Positions 17,312 to 26,346 of a stretch of 59,221 nucleotides of DNA are shown piece by piece. Where the stretch lies: positions 1 to 59,221 of the forward strand of contig CAIKVR010000030.1 in NCBI GenBank assembly GCA_903830915.1, in the 5' to 3' direction. How positions within the stretch are numbered: the stretch's first letter is position 1; the number at the start of each line of letters is the position of its first letter. The stretch comes from an uncultured Bacteroidales bacterium (GTDB lineage: Bacteria > Bacteroidota > Bacteroidia > Bacteroidales > Paludibacteraceae). Under the pieces are notes generated by a model. It did not search any database, had not been told where the DNA came from, and saw nothing but the letters and a program-made list of their open reading frames with translations. A program made the translations under genes and the position numbers.

Positions 17312-18739
17312 CTAGATTATATTCGTTTTTTTTGCTTTTAGCTCCGCCAATTCTTGATTAATCTCAATCACCTTTTGTTCATCTAACTTATAGAAGAACA
17401 AAGCAATAACAGCTATAACACTCCAAAATGCAGGCATGATGGCGAATAATACCTTTACTCCATTTTCTGTTTCGGTAGTAACCGGGGCATTGGCCACAAA
17501 ACCATAATACGCCAAAAGGTAACCGGCTATTGCACCGCCAATTGACCATCCAAATTTTTGGGCAAAATTGGCTGATGAATAAATCAAACCCGTAGCACGT
17601 CGACCCGTTTTCCATTCGGAATAATCAGCCGTATCGGCATACATACTCCACATCATCGCCATGGCGGGTCCAATGGCTAAATTACACAAAGCCTGAAATA
17701 AAAACATCATCGAAATTTGGTCTTTACCTAAAAAATAATAACTTACGCTCAATACCGTTCCAATAGTCATCGAACCAATATAGACACGTTTTTTTCCTAC
17801 CCAAGCCGCCATGGGCCGAAGCAAAATAGTACCGAGAATACTACAAGCAGTACCAACCAGCATAAAAGTAGAAACCAAGGTGTCGGCACCAATCTGGAAA
17901 CCAAACAATTCGGCAGTACCCGCATTGTTTGCATAATATTTAAAATAATAAATGATAGAACCGTTGCGGATTGCCACATACAAGCAGGTCATAACACCCA
18001 CCAAAGTTAGAATGAGCCATGGAACATTACTAAATAAATCTTTCAAATCACTTTTCAATGCACTTTTTTCTTCCGAAACCGGTTTTACTCGCTCTTTGCA
18101 AAGAAAGAAAGTGGTCAAAAACATAACAATTGCCAATACCGAATAAATGCCCATGGCTGCCGAAAAGCCAAACTGTTCGTTGAGAGAACCATCTAAATTG
18201 GCTTTTAGCAAACCAAAATAATGCACCAATTTTAAGGTTAAACCCTGAACAATAAGCCCTCCCATAAAAGCTGAAATAGAACGAAATGCTGATAAGCTAG
18301 TGCGTTCCAACGAATTATTTGTCATTACTGCCATCAAAGCGCCGTAAGGCACATTGATAGTAGAATAAATAAACATCATGGCGGTGTAGGTAACGTAGGC
18401 ATACACTAATTTGGCACTGGTGGCAACTTCGGGTGTAAAAAAAGTAAGGAATCCAATCACACCAAATGGCACAACTGTATATAATATCCATGGACGGAAT
18501 TTTCCGTATTTCGATTTTGTTCGGTCGGCCATCAATCCCACCAAAGGATCGTAGAAAGTATCCAACATGCGCACTACCAAAAACATAGTCCCTGCCGCTG
18601 CTGCCGATATGCCGAAAACATCGGTATAAAAGTACAACAAAAACATAGTGAATGTCTGATAAAACAAATTAGAGGCCATATCGCCCATACCATACGCCGC
18701 TTTTTCAACGACTGAAATTTTTCCTGATTGTGATTCCAT
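17312..18739 (-). CDS. GPH-family sugar:cation symporter (MFS)
   Basis: Inner-membrane transporter of the glycoside-pentoside-hexuronide:cation symporter family (MelB/YicJ type). 475 residues with about 12 membrane segments. Family motifs are clear: KAAYGMGDMASNLFYQ at the N-terminus, YDPLVGLMADRTKSKYGKFRPW in the first cytoplasmic loop, and YADTADYSEWKTGRRATGL in the second half. It probably imports the disaccharides (mannosyl-glucose, mannobiose, cellobiose) used by the GH130 and GH94 phosphorylases of the same operon. The substrate is inferred from context only. Confidence 0.92.
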   Translation of the reverse strand: MESQSGKISVVEKAAYGMGDMASNLFYQTFTMFLLYFYTDVFGISAAAAGTMFLVVRMLDTFYDPLVGLMADRTKSKYGKFRPWILYTVVPFGVIGFLTFFTPEVATSAKLVYAYVTYTAMMFIYSTINVPYGALMAVMTNNSLERTSLSAFRSISAFMGGLIVQGLTLKLVHYFGLLKANLDGSLNEQFGFSAAMGIYSVLAIVMFLTTFFLCKERVKPVSEEKSALKSDLKDLFSNVPWLILTLVGVMTCLYVAIRNGSIIYYFKYYANNAGTAELFGFQIGADTLVSTFMLVGTACSILGTILLRPMAAWVGKKRVYIGSMTIGTVLSVSYYFLGKDQISMMFLFQALCNLAIGPAMAMMWSMYADTADYSEWKTGRRATGLIYSSANFAQKFGWSIGGAIAGYLLAYYGFVANAPVTTETENGVKVLFAIMPAFWSVIAVIALFFYKLDEQKVIEINQELAELKAKKTNII

Positions 18740-18813
18740 ATTGAAGAATTAGAAAGTTTGATGTTTGAAAAGTTCGATGTTTGAAAAGTTTAATTTTAGT
18801 GTAAACAACCGCT

Positions 18814-20559
18814 CTATTTTAGTTTTGCAGCGCTTAGTTTGCCCAATTCTATTTTCATCCAATCTACTTTTGCTTTCATATACTCACTTGGCAAACCGTG
18901 TCCGGATTCGGGATAAACTACATATTCTTTTGGCACTTTCAATTGGTTGTAAGCTGCAAAATTGATGTGAGGCGGACAAGTAGTGTCTTTCAAACCGATG
19001 GACATTAATACCGGACATTTTACCCAAGGTGCAAGATTTTTAATATCAAAATAGCGCAAAGTTTCAAAAACTTTATCCCAACCAAAATCAGGATTCTTTG
19101 ATACAAATTGAGTAAACTCATTTGCTGGCCATTCGGCTACCTTAAAATAATCGGGGAAGTCTGACAAAAATGGAACTGCCGGGATACACAGACTGATTCG
19201 TTTATTATCCAATGCAGCTGTGGCAAAACTCAATGCACCACCTTGACTGCCACCTTCCACAACGATATAGCGAGAATCAACTTCTTCGCGACTACATAAA
19301 AAATCAACAGCACGCAAGCAATCCATATAAGCGCCACGATAAATGTATTTTTCTCTGTCTTTTAAACTGTATTGCAAATAACCTGGAAATCCCGGATTAA
19401 TATTATCCTTGCTATTTCCATGTCCACGAACATTCAAAACAAGCACAGCCATATCATCGCCCGAATAACCCGAACTCATTTCTTGGGTAGAGCTATATCC
19501 TTGTACATGTAATATGGCGGGAAACTTTCCCGCTGCTTTTGGGCGAGCATACCAACCCCTAATCAACACATTTTCGAGGGAGCGCATTTCCACCAAATAC
19601 ACATCCCGTTTAGCTGTACAAAGTGAATCCTTCTTAATTAATTTGAACTGCGGATCAACGGCTGCTAATTCTTTTTTAGCACGCATCCAAAAATTATCAA
19701 AATCGGACGGAATATCGGTTGGAGAAACAATCTTTTCGGGATCAATGCCGAAAGCAAATGATTTATTAAAATTGAGCAAATCACTTTTAATAGCCACATA
19801 CAAAGTATAAAAACCCGGTTTTAGGATTGGTTTGTCTATTTTTATTGTTTTTGATTTACCTGCCAACAATTTAATTGGTTCATTCCAAACCATTACCGTG
19901 TCCTTAAAATCATCAACCAACAAAAAATCAACTTTACTATCGAGTTTGATGACGGATGAATTTGAAAGAGTTACTGAAAAGTTTAATTTCTGACTTTTGA
20001 CGAATACTTGATTTTCAGTTGGGAAAAGTACTTTTACCGAAAGTCCAGTTTCCAGACCCCTCATTTTTAAAGAGATATTTTCACCCATGATTCCTCCATT
20101 CCCCGATTCATCGAAAACCCGAACGGCAATCACATTCTCTTTGCCCCATTGAACATCTTGTGGATTGATATTCCAATCCCTTATTTTATCATAAGCCGAA
20201 ACATAATTAGGTGGAAATTTACCTGTTGCACCCAATAACTTGCCATTAAAATAAATTTCGTCAGCATCATCTATTGTTCCCAAATTCAAATTAAATCCAC
20301 CATTCTTAAAAGCTTCTTTTTTAAGTTGTTCTGGAATAATCAACGTTTTACGATACCATGCATAACCATCATAATTAGCATAACCCTGATATTCCCACGC
20401 AATTCCAGATTTTATTGTTTTCCAAGATGACGCATTATAATCCAGATTCTTCCAAACCAAACTATCACCTAATTTAAACTGCCATTGGTTATCAATCAAG
20501 TTTTGAGAAAAAGTTGATAATGAAACAAATAAAGAAAGAATAAAAATGAGACGTTTCAT
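18814..20559 (-). CDS. CE7 acetyl esterase with N-terminal GH2-like jelly roll
   Basis: Exported esterase predicted to remove O-acetyl groups from hemicellulose or its oligosaccharides. 581 residues: signal peptide (MKRLIFILSLFVSLSTFSQ), a galactose-binding-like beta-sandwich resembling the GH2 sugar-binding domain (residues 20-168; YAWYRKTLIIP, GTIDDADEIYFNGKLLG), a linker domain (170-270), and a CE7/AXE1 alpha/beta-hydrolase domain from about 280. The catalytic triad is visible: Ser438 in GGSQGG, Asp525 in GLKDTTCPP, His554 in SGHGLP. Plain CE7 enzymes are about 320 residues, so the front half is an addition. It lies between the epimerase and symporter genes, which suits an acetylated glucomannan substrate. 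Confidence 0.9.
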   Translation of the reverse strand: MKRLIFILSLFVSLSTFSQNLIDNQWQFKLGDSLVWKNLDYNASSWKTIKSGIAWEYQGYANYDGYAWYRKTLIIPEQLKKEAFKNGGFNLNLGTIDDADEIYFNGKLLGATGKFPPNYVSAYDKIRDWNINPQDVQWGKENVIAVRVFDESGNGGIMGENISLKMRGLETGLSVKVLFPTENQVFVKSQKLNFSVTLSNSSVIKLDSKVDFLLVDDFKDTVMVWNEPIKLLAGKSKTIKIDKPILKPGFYTLYVAIKSDLLNFNKSFAFGIDPEKIVSPTDIPSDFDNFWMRAKKELAAVDPQFKLIKKDSLCTAKRDVYLVEMRSLENVLIRGWYARPKAAGKFPAILHVQGYSSTQEMSSGYSGDDMAVLVLNVRGHGNSKDNINPGFPGYLQYSLKDREKYIYRGAYMDCLRAVDFLCSREEVDSRYIVVEGGSQGGALSFATAALDNKRISLCIPAVPFLSDFPDYFKVAEWPANEFTQFVSKNPDFGWDKVFETLRYFDIKNLAPWVKCPVLMSIGLKDTTCPPHINFAAYNQLKVPKEYVVYPESGHGLPSEYMKAKVDWMKIELGKLSAAKLK

Positions 20560-20596
20560 AAGAGTAAATATTTAAAATGTTGTTATAATGCAATTT

Positions 20597-20637
20597 ACAA
20601 GATTGAGAAGATAAATGAATCACCTTCTCAATCTTGT
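20597..20637. other. 14-bp perfect hairpin in the AGE-CE7 gap
   Basis: ACAAGATTGAGAAG (20597-20610) pairs perfectly with CTTCTCAATCTTGT (20624-20637) around a 13-nt loop. On the minus strand it is not followed by a clear T-run, so it is not a textbook terminator. It could be an mRNA-stabilising or processing hairpin after the epimerase cistron, or a partial terminator. Confidence 0.6.
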
Positions 20638-20676
20638 CAGAAATTTTAATTATGAAATGACAGAAATAATTGTTTT

Positions 20677-22479
20677 CTATTGTTTAATGATTTTCTTCAT
20701 TACTTTTATCCCAGAATTTTTATGCAAAACTACAAAGTAAATTCCAGTATTCAAGTTTTCCAAATTTACACGCATTGAAGCTTGATCATTTACTGGAAGA
20801 TGAATAAGCGATTTTCCGGTTAAATCAACCACAGCCAAATCACTCACTGCTTCCATTCCATCTATTTGAATCATATCTTTAGAAGGATTAGGGAAAACAG
20901 TAATTCTATCGGCATCCAATTGAGCTACAGCATTAGAAGCAGAGGTCAATGATTCATAAGTAACTTTAAATTTACCACCCTGATTGGCAGCGATATTCAA
21001 GGTGCGGGTAGCAGGATCAAAAGCTGTAAACTCAATGCCATCCAAAGTCACAGATTTTATTCTCAATAGTCCTTCTTCCATAGGTATTGGGGTAAGCGTA
21101 ATGTTTTGAGTAGTGGCAGTGGCAGCAAATTTATAGTACAAACTGGCTGGTTGGTGCAAATAATATAAATTACTGTATAAATAGGCATAATAACCAAATT
21201 CCTGAGCATGATAGTTTGCTTTGAAATCATCTCCTTTTTGACCGTTTCTTATTATTGTACCTGTTGGATCTAATTCCTGATATGTTTCACCATATGTCAA
21301 ATCAATAAAATGGCTCATATAAAAAGAGATAGACTCATCTGCCATTTGCAGATATATTGGATTTTTAGTGATGTAATAATTTATCATCGGACCAGTAAAC
21401 CCCTGTTCCAAAGTCCAGTAATCTTTATTATCGCCACTACCACCCCAATTACCCGTCCCTGTATTAATATTATTAAAAGGTCCACCATTCGTATGATCCC
21501 AAATCGATACAGCACCATTTTGATAGGTCCATGCTTGATTTAATATTTTGATAGCGGCATCTTTAAACTCTGTTTTGGTAGGGTCACACAGGTAGGCACG
21601 ACCTAAACACCAGGAGGTTTTAATAAAATGGCCGATACTTCCATCCGAACCAAAACTATTGCACACCCAGTTATTATCATATCCTTCAGGATAAAGTGCT
21701 TTTACCTTAGGATCACTCATCATTGGAATAAACCGGGTTACAATCACGTTAGCCAATTGTACTAATCTGGCTTTTCTTATCGGATCCAGAGTCGTTAAAT
21801 AGGCCTCTTCACCATTTGTAGTAATAGCATCCACTGTAGAAGTGAAGCCTTTACCTGATAAGTTCGACCAGTTTGCATCTGCTTGTTCATAATATCCTTC
21901 ATAACCAGGACGGGAATCCCACATGTGCGTATAAATTGAATTTAAACCTTTATCCATCCAAACTTTTACATTTGGATCGTGTGTAGCCTCGTAATTGGCA
22001 ATAATTCCAACATTTGCATACTGTTGTTGAAAACCCCATTTTCCTGAATTTGGATTCCATCCAACTCTGTTATCTAATTGCCCGTTTCTTTGAGCAAAAC
22101 AATACCAACCTTCATTTGTCTTATCCCATCCATAGGTTGTCAAAAAATCAATGGCACTTTTTGCATAGGTCAAGTACTTTTCATCACCTGTAAGCATAAA
22201 TGCTTTAGTAAAACCATAAGCTTGTCGGGTTTGCGCAATAAGTGATTTTTGATTTGTACTAAGTTTACTTCCATTTTGCGCAATACTGGAAAAAAAACCA
22301 CCATATCCACCGGTAGCTGGATCATCAAAAGCATTTTTTATCCAAAATTCAACATTATTTCTAACATGTTCAATGTTTAAATCCGGATTAAGAATATGCT
22401 GGCTTTTAACAACATATTGTGAATATGAGAATGAAATTTGAAGAAAGAGAAAGGAAAAGAGTAAAAGTAGATTTTTCAT
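20677..22479 (-). CDS. Secreted AGE-family epimerase with T9SS sorting domain
   Basis: N-acylglucosamine 2-epimerase/cellobiose 2-epimerase superfamily protein. 600 residues: signal peptide (MKNLLLLFSFLFLQISFSYSQ), an (alpha/alpha)6-barrel at about 25-440 (FDDPATGGYGGFFSS, LIAQTRQAYGFTKAFMLTG, HAQEFGYYAYLYSNLYYLHQ), a small beta domain (450-515), and a T9SS type-A C-terminal domain (about 520-600; VFPNPSKDMIQI, GIYFVVLHKNSG). In Bacteroides and Ruminococcus, cytoplasmic members convert beta-1,4-mannobiose to mannosyl-glucose for a GH130 enzyme, and a GH130 gene lies directly upstream in this operon. This protein is instead built for surface delivery. Substrate specificity is inferred; a different AGE-type activity or a glycosidase-like function is possible. 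Confidence 0.82.
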   Translation of the reverse strand: MKNLLLLFSFLFLQISFSYSQYVVKSQHILNPDLNIEHVRNNVEFWIKNAFDDPATGGYGGFFSSIAQNGSKLSTNQKSLIAQTRQAYGFTKAFMLTGDEKYLTYAKSAIDFLTTYGWDKTNEGWYCFAQRNGQLDNRVGWNPNSGKWGFQQQYANVGIIANYEATHDPNVKVWMDKGLNSIYTHMWDSRPGYEGYYEQADANWSNLSGKGFTSTVDAITTNGEEAYLTTLDPIRKARLVQLANVIVTRFIPMMSDPKVKALYPEGYDNNWVCNSFGSDGSIGHFIKTSWCLGRAYLCDPTKTEFKDAAIKILNQAWTYQNGAVSIWDHTNGGPFNNINTGTGNWGGSGDNKDYWTLEQGFTGPMINYYITKNPIYLQMADESISFYMSHFIDLTYGETYQELDPTGTIIRNGQKGDDFKANYHAQEFGYYAYLYSNLYYLHQPASLYYKFAATATTQNITLTPIPMEEGLLRIKSVTLDGIEFTAFDPATRTLNIAANQGGKFKVTYESLTSASNAVAQLDADRITVFPNPSKDMIQIDGMEAVSDLAVVDLTGKSLIHLPVNDQASMRVNLENLNTGIYFVVLHKNSGIKVMKKIIKQ

Positions 22480-22496
22480 TTTTTTTGTTTTAATCT

Positions 22497-22520
22497 GCCC
22501 CCTAACCCCATAAAGGGGGA
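22497..22520. repeat. C-rich/G-rich palindromic repeat, copy 1
   Basis: GCCCCCTAACCCC-type arm followed by AAAGGGGG, in the GH130-AGE gap. A related element in the opposite orientation occurs at 34373-34392. Dispersed elements of this kind are common in Bacteroidota intergenic DNA. Confidence 0.6.
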
Positions 22521-22575
22521 ATAAGACAGGTATTATGATTGTTTGTTGTTTTATAATTTGCCCTATGTGTACTAA

Positions 22576-22593
22576 TCCTGATAACTATCGGGA
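22576..22593. repeat. Small palindromic repeat (TATCGGGA type), copy 2
   Basis: 18 bp, TCCTGATAACTATCGGGA, a near copy of 15010-15027 in another intercistronic gap of the same operon. Confidence 0.55.
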
Positions 22594-22664
22594 TATTTAT
22601 GATATGATTGTTTAAAGATATTGTTTTAGGTGTTTAAAATACGATTGCATTAGAATTATTAATA

Positions 22665-23879
22665 TTATTGTTGTTGGCTAACCAATTGATTTTCTGAAAT
22701 TTTATTTGCTAAAAACAAATTATTGTTACTTGCTATTAATTCTTTTATCGTTTGAACTGAACTTGCCGAACGGTATCCGTCAGCGGGCGTATTGATGCAA
22801 TAATCTAACAATTTATCAATAGTAGAAGTAGCCACATGCATACGTGTATCCGACGAAGCATAATAAATAAATACAGTTCCATCCGCATCGGCTATCCACC
22901 CATTGCTAAACAATACATTGGACACATCACCAATTCTTTCATCGCCCTGAGGCGCCATAAAATAACCTGCTGGTTCGGCAATAAGTTTCGATGGGTCTTG
23001 TAAATCGGTTAAGTATAAATACAATACATAGCGCAATCCGGCCGCACAATTACGCACACCATGTGCCAAATGTAACCAACCTTTATCGGTTTTGATAGGG
23101 TGCGGTCCTTCACCGTTTTTTAATTCCTTTATGGTGTGATAATAGCGGTGATTGATAATTTTTTCTTCTTTAATTTCGGTATTTACAATACAATCAACCA
23201 AAGCCCAACCAATTCCTCCACCACTACCGGTATCGATAAAACCATCCTGCGGACGGGTATAAAAAGCATACTTGCCATGTACAAATTCGGGGTGTAACAC
23301 TACATTACGTTGTTGACTTTTTGTTTTTAAATCGGGCAGTCGCTCCCAATTGATTAAATCTTTAGTACGAGCTATACCTGCTGTTGCTACTGCCGATGAC
23401 AAATCGCCTGCTGGAGCATTCGGGTCTTTGCGTTCGCTGCAAAAAACACCATATACCCAACCATCTTCATGAGCAGTCAAACGCATATCATATACGTTGG
23501 TATCTGGGTCTTCTGTTTCAGGCATCGTAATAGGTTCCTCCCAAAAGCGGAAATTATCAATGCCATTGGGACTTTCGGCAATGGCAAAAAACGATTTACG
23601 GTCATTACCCTCTACACGAACCACTAGAAGGTAGTTGCCATTCCATTTTATGGCACCTGAATTGCAGGTAGCATTTACTCCAATTCGTTCTTGTAAAAAA
23701 GGGTTGGTAAATGGATTAAAATCATAACGCCAGTTGAGAGGGATGTGATCAGCCGTGATCACCGGATTTACATATCTATCATAAATTCCATTTCCCATTG
23801 AAACATTTTCATTATTCAAACTCAACAATTCGTTTTGAGCTTGTTTCAACTGCATTAATTTTTTATCGTATGTGTTCAT
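22665..23879 (-). CDS. GH130 4-O-beta-D-mannosyl-D-glucose phosphorylase
   Basis: Cytoplasmic phosphorylase splitting mannosyl-beta-1,4-glucose with phosphate into mannose 1-phosphate and glucose. 404 residues, without a signal peptide. The five-bladed propeller family motifs are present: [32 protein letters not shown], and [10 protein letters not shown] with the catalytic Asp at residue 131, the same number as in the characterised Bacteroides fragilis enzyme. Length and motifs fit subfamily GH130_1. It is the first gene of a six-gene operon driven by a promoter carrying the shared 35-bp element. Together with the epimerase gene behind it, it defines the mannan arm of the locus. Confidence 0.93.
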   Translation of the reverse strand: MNTYDKKLMQLKQAQNELLSLNNENVSMGNGIYDRYVNPVITADHIPLNWRYDFNPFTNPFLQERIGVNATCNSGAIKWNGNYLLVVRVEGNDRKSFFAIAESPNGIDNFRFWEEPITMPETEDPDTNVYDMRLTAHEDGWVYGVFCSERKDPNAPAGDLSSAVATAGIARTKDLINWERLPDLKTKSQQRNVVLHPEFVHGKYAFYTRPQDGFIDTGSGGGIGWALVDCIVNTEIKEEKIINHRYYHTIKELKNGEGPHPIKTDKGWLHLAHGVRNCAAGLRYVLYLYLTDLQDPSKLIAEPAGYFMAPQGDERIGDVSNVLFSNGWIADADGTVFIYYASSDTRMHVATSTIDKLLDYCINTPADGYRSASSVQTIKELIASNNNLFLANKISENQLVSQQQ

Positions 23880-23924
23880 ATTCTTTATTTATAACTTCAA
23901 CTTTAAATTTTAAAATATATCCTA

Positions 23925-23989
23925 CAAAAATAAACCTTTTCGTTATTTAAAAACCATATTATTTGAACATAAGATGATACTTTTTCTAC
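23925..23989 (-). promoter_or_regulatory. GH130 operon promoter with shared 35-bp activator element
   Basis: -7 box TATTTTTG on the minus strand (23932-23925), no clear -33 box, and the shared element at 23955-23989. On the + strand the element has CATAT, 14 bp, then ATGATACTTTTTCTAC at 23974-23989. The distance from element to -7 box is 22 bp. Predicted transcription start is about 23918, giving a leader of roughly 40 nt. Confidence 0.75.
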
Positions 23990-23996
23990 TTAAAAA

Positions 23997-24030
23997 AGAG
24001 GTTGGATGTAATGTAATACAACCAACCTCT
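23997..24030 (-). terminator. Terminator of the SusCD operon
   Basis: 9-bp stem AGAGGTTGG / CCAACCTCT with a short inner TGT/ACA pairing, followed on the minus strand by six T's (23997-23992). It closes the susC-susD-lipoprotein-CBM9 unit only 8 bp before the regulatory element of the GH130 operon, so the two are separate transcripts. Confidence 0.82.
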
Positions 24031-24065
24031 ATAATTTCAAATTACAAAACTTCAGTATTTAAATA

Positions 24066-25193
24066 CTAGCGAATGAATTTTTGTGATTGATTATTAGCAC
24101 GTACGATGTAAGCACCTTTTGACAAGTTAGAAATGTTTACGCTAGTTGCATTCTTTACATTAATAATTTGTTTTCCAACAGTATTATAAACAGTTACATT
24201 AGCAGGTGTGCTTAATTCGATATTGTTTGCAGTAATTTTTGCAAAGTCAACCGTTTTTAAATCATTTACTGCAGATGGAGCTGCAGGTTTCAAGAATCCA
24301 GCATAGAAATTAGCTTGCCAGCAATCATTGCTGGTTGTATTCCACCAGTATTCTGCAGGTTTTGCAACTGGAGTAGCATCAGTATTCAATGCATCGTCAG
24401 CATCAGTATCATTCACTTTCAAATCGAAAGAGATACCTTTACCACCATTTAAACCAGCCCAAATAGTTTTGTTGAAATTTGGACGATAAGTTCCTGTAAG
24501 AACAGGATAACCAATAGAAATAATCCATTTTACAGTTTTAGAAGCCGGAGCAGTTTTATCATCAACAAACAAGTTGTTTGTCAAAGTAGGAGTTGTACCA
24601 CCCCAGTTGATTGATCCAACACCAGCATCAGTAAAGTTAATCATCATGGCAGCATCAAAACCGGTCTTTTTAAAAGTAAGTTTATTAGCGCCAAATTGAT
24701 TATAGCGATCGTACCAAGCATTATGTTCGTTATACCAAGTTCCAGCTGCACGATCTGTTGCATCCAATTTTAAATAAGGAGATAAACAAACTTCAGCAGT
24801 TTCTGTACCTGTTACGTCATCATCTGTCCATTGTAATAAAATGTACATATTGTTGTCATCGTACAAAGTTTTAAATGAACCGGTAAAGTCAGCAGCACCA
24901 TTTTCAGAACCAGCAAGACCAAGTCTTTTGCCAGGAGCACCCAAAACATATGCTGTACCTGCACTTGCCCATGCAGCATCAAAATTAGCCGTAGCCGCAT
25001 CAAAATTTGCAACCACAGTTGCATCAGCCTGAGCTCTTGGATAGGCATCAATACCTACTGCAGGAGCAGCGGCACCAGCAAACCATCCTTCGATAGGGAA
25101 TACCCAGTTAGCTACTGCGGCATTGTCTGCCTGTCCAAACACACTCGATACACTTAATAGAGCTATCGAAACGAAAGTAAATAATGTTTTCAT
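24066..25193 (-). CDS. Secreted CBM9/DOMON-like protein with T9SS sorting domain
   Basis: Probable surface carbohydrate-binding protein. 375 residues: signal peptide (MKTLFTFVSIALLSVSSVFGQ), a beta-sandwich of about 280 residues with the CBM9/DOMON-type signature FKTLYDDNNMYILLQWTDDD, many Trp and Tyr residues that could bind sugar (TWYNEHNAWYDRYNQFG, AEYWWNTTSNDCW), and a T9SS C-terminal domain (about 305-375; VNISNLSKGAYIVRANNQSQ). It is the last gene of the susC operon, where a surface glycan-binding protein is expected, and its stop lies 36 bp before a strong terminator. A heme-binding ethylbenzene-dehydrogenase-like relative of the fold is an alternative, but I see no heme motif. Confidence 0.75.
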   Translation of the reverse strand: MKTLFTFVSIALLSVSSVFGQADNAAVANWVFPIEGWFAGAAAPAVGIDAYPRAQADATVVANFDAATANFDAAWASAGTAYVLGAPGKRLGLAGSENGAADFTGSFKTLYDDNNMYILLQWTDDDVTGTETAEVCLSPYLKLDATDRAAGTWYNEHNAWYDRYNQFGANKLTFKKTGFDAAMMINFTDAGVGSINWGGTTPTLTNNLFVDDKTAPASKTVKWIISIGYPVLTGTYRPNFNKTIWAGLNGGKGISFDLKVNDTDADDALNTDATPVAKPAEYWWNTTSNDCWQANFYAGFLKPAAPSAVNDLKTVDFAKITANNIELSTPANVTVYNTVGKQIINVKNATSVNISNLSKGAYIVRANNQSQKFIR

Positions 25194-25299
25194 AAATGTG
25201 AAAATTAAATTGTTAGTTAAAAAAATGTTTGTATTGAAAAATAATTAAGAGAATTATAAACTTGCAATACGTCTATCGCAAATTATGGGATTAATAATA

Positions 25300-26316
25300 T
25301 TAATTGGTTACATTTACAGAGTAGATTTCCTCCGTTTTGTTTTGGGCTATAACCTTTATCGTTTTAACTTGATTTGAACCAGTATTGGTCATATTATAGG
25401 CTGTTCTATCGCTGAAATTTGAATAAGCAAGAACACCTGACGTTTCTCTTCCAACCTGAATAGTTGTAAAATTATCGGCTTGAAGTACTAGTCTTACTCC
25501 TGTGAGAGTAGTTCCAGTAAGAGCTTTGATTGTAACAGTTTTAGCCGTTTGGTCAATGACTCCCTTTTCGCCTTTACCATTAACGCCAAATTCAAACTTG
25601 ATCAATTTCTTTTCGTTCGACGATGGCACTAATTTCACTTGTACTACATAATCTTTCACATTTCCATAATCAGCTGTCACACTATATTTAACCGATCCCA
25701 GTGAGGGGTTAAAATCATTTTCGGTAACGTTAGTTAGTTGCAATACATTATTTACGCGCACTTTAGCACTGTCTGAATCGAGCTGATAAGCTGGTTTAAA
25801 TTTGAAATTTGTTATTGCATCAGGAATTGAAATGAGAATAGAATCATGTGAGAAAACACCTGCAACATATTGACTGACAACTCCCAATTCGGGTACTGTA
25901 ACTACAAATTGTTTAATTGAATTACGCATATCAATTACATTTACATCGTAGCTAACCACTTTGCGAATCACTTCAGCACCTACCTTGGCAGAACTCGAAG
26001 ATACAAGAGTAACCTTGTATTTTCCATCAATATTGTAAGTAATTCCAAGTGAGTCTGCTCTATCGAAATCTACACCTTTTGCTCCCACTTCGCCATAAAC
26101 TGCGCCCGGTTTTCCATCGTAAAGCGATACAAACTCAGCAGTTCCTTTGCGAACTATATAAACTGGAGTACCTGCAAGTGCATTAATCTGACCATCTCTG
26201 ACATAAGATAATTGAAATTCAGGTTTCACCGGCATTACGCTTTCCTCAGAACATGAAACAAGTCCAAAAGCAAGAATTGTGTACAGAAATAAAATTGATT
26301 TATAAATGATTTTCAT
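25300..26316 (-). CDS. Surface lipoprotein at the SusE position
   Basis: Predicted outer-membrane lipoprotein that probably helps bind glycan next to SusD. 338 residues with lipobox GLVSC (C22). The mature part appears to be three beta-rich modules: an N-terminal Ig-like domain (about 25-125; FQLSYVRDGQINALAGTPVY) and two repeats resembling DUF5018-type domains, with IKQFVVTVPELG and KLIKFEFGVNGKGEKGVID at their starts. No enzyme motif is seen. It follows susD by 30 bp. Sequence is too divergent for me to name a glycan; the binding role is inferred from position. Confidence 0.72.
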   Translation of the reverse strand: MKIIYKSILFLYTILAFGLVSCSEESVMPVKPEFQLSYVRDGQINALAGTPVYIVRKGTAEFVSLYDGKPGAVYGEVGAKGVDFDRADSLGITYNIDGKYKVTLVSSSSAKVGAEVIRKVVSYDVNVIDMRNSIKQFVVTVPELGVVSQYVAGVFSHDSILISIPDAITNFKFKPAYQLDSDSAKVRVNNVLQLTNVTENDFNPSLGSVKYSVTADYGNVKDYVVQVKLVPSSNEKKLIKFEFGVNGKGEKGVIDQTAKTVTIKALTGTTLTGVRLVLQADNFTTIQVGRETSGVLAYSNFSDRTAYNMTNTGSNQVKTIKVIAQNKTEEIYSVNVTN

Positions 26317-26346
26317 AAAATATCGTATTTAATATATTAAAGTAAA

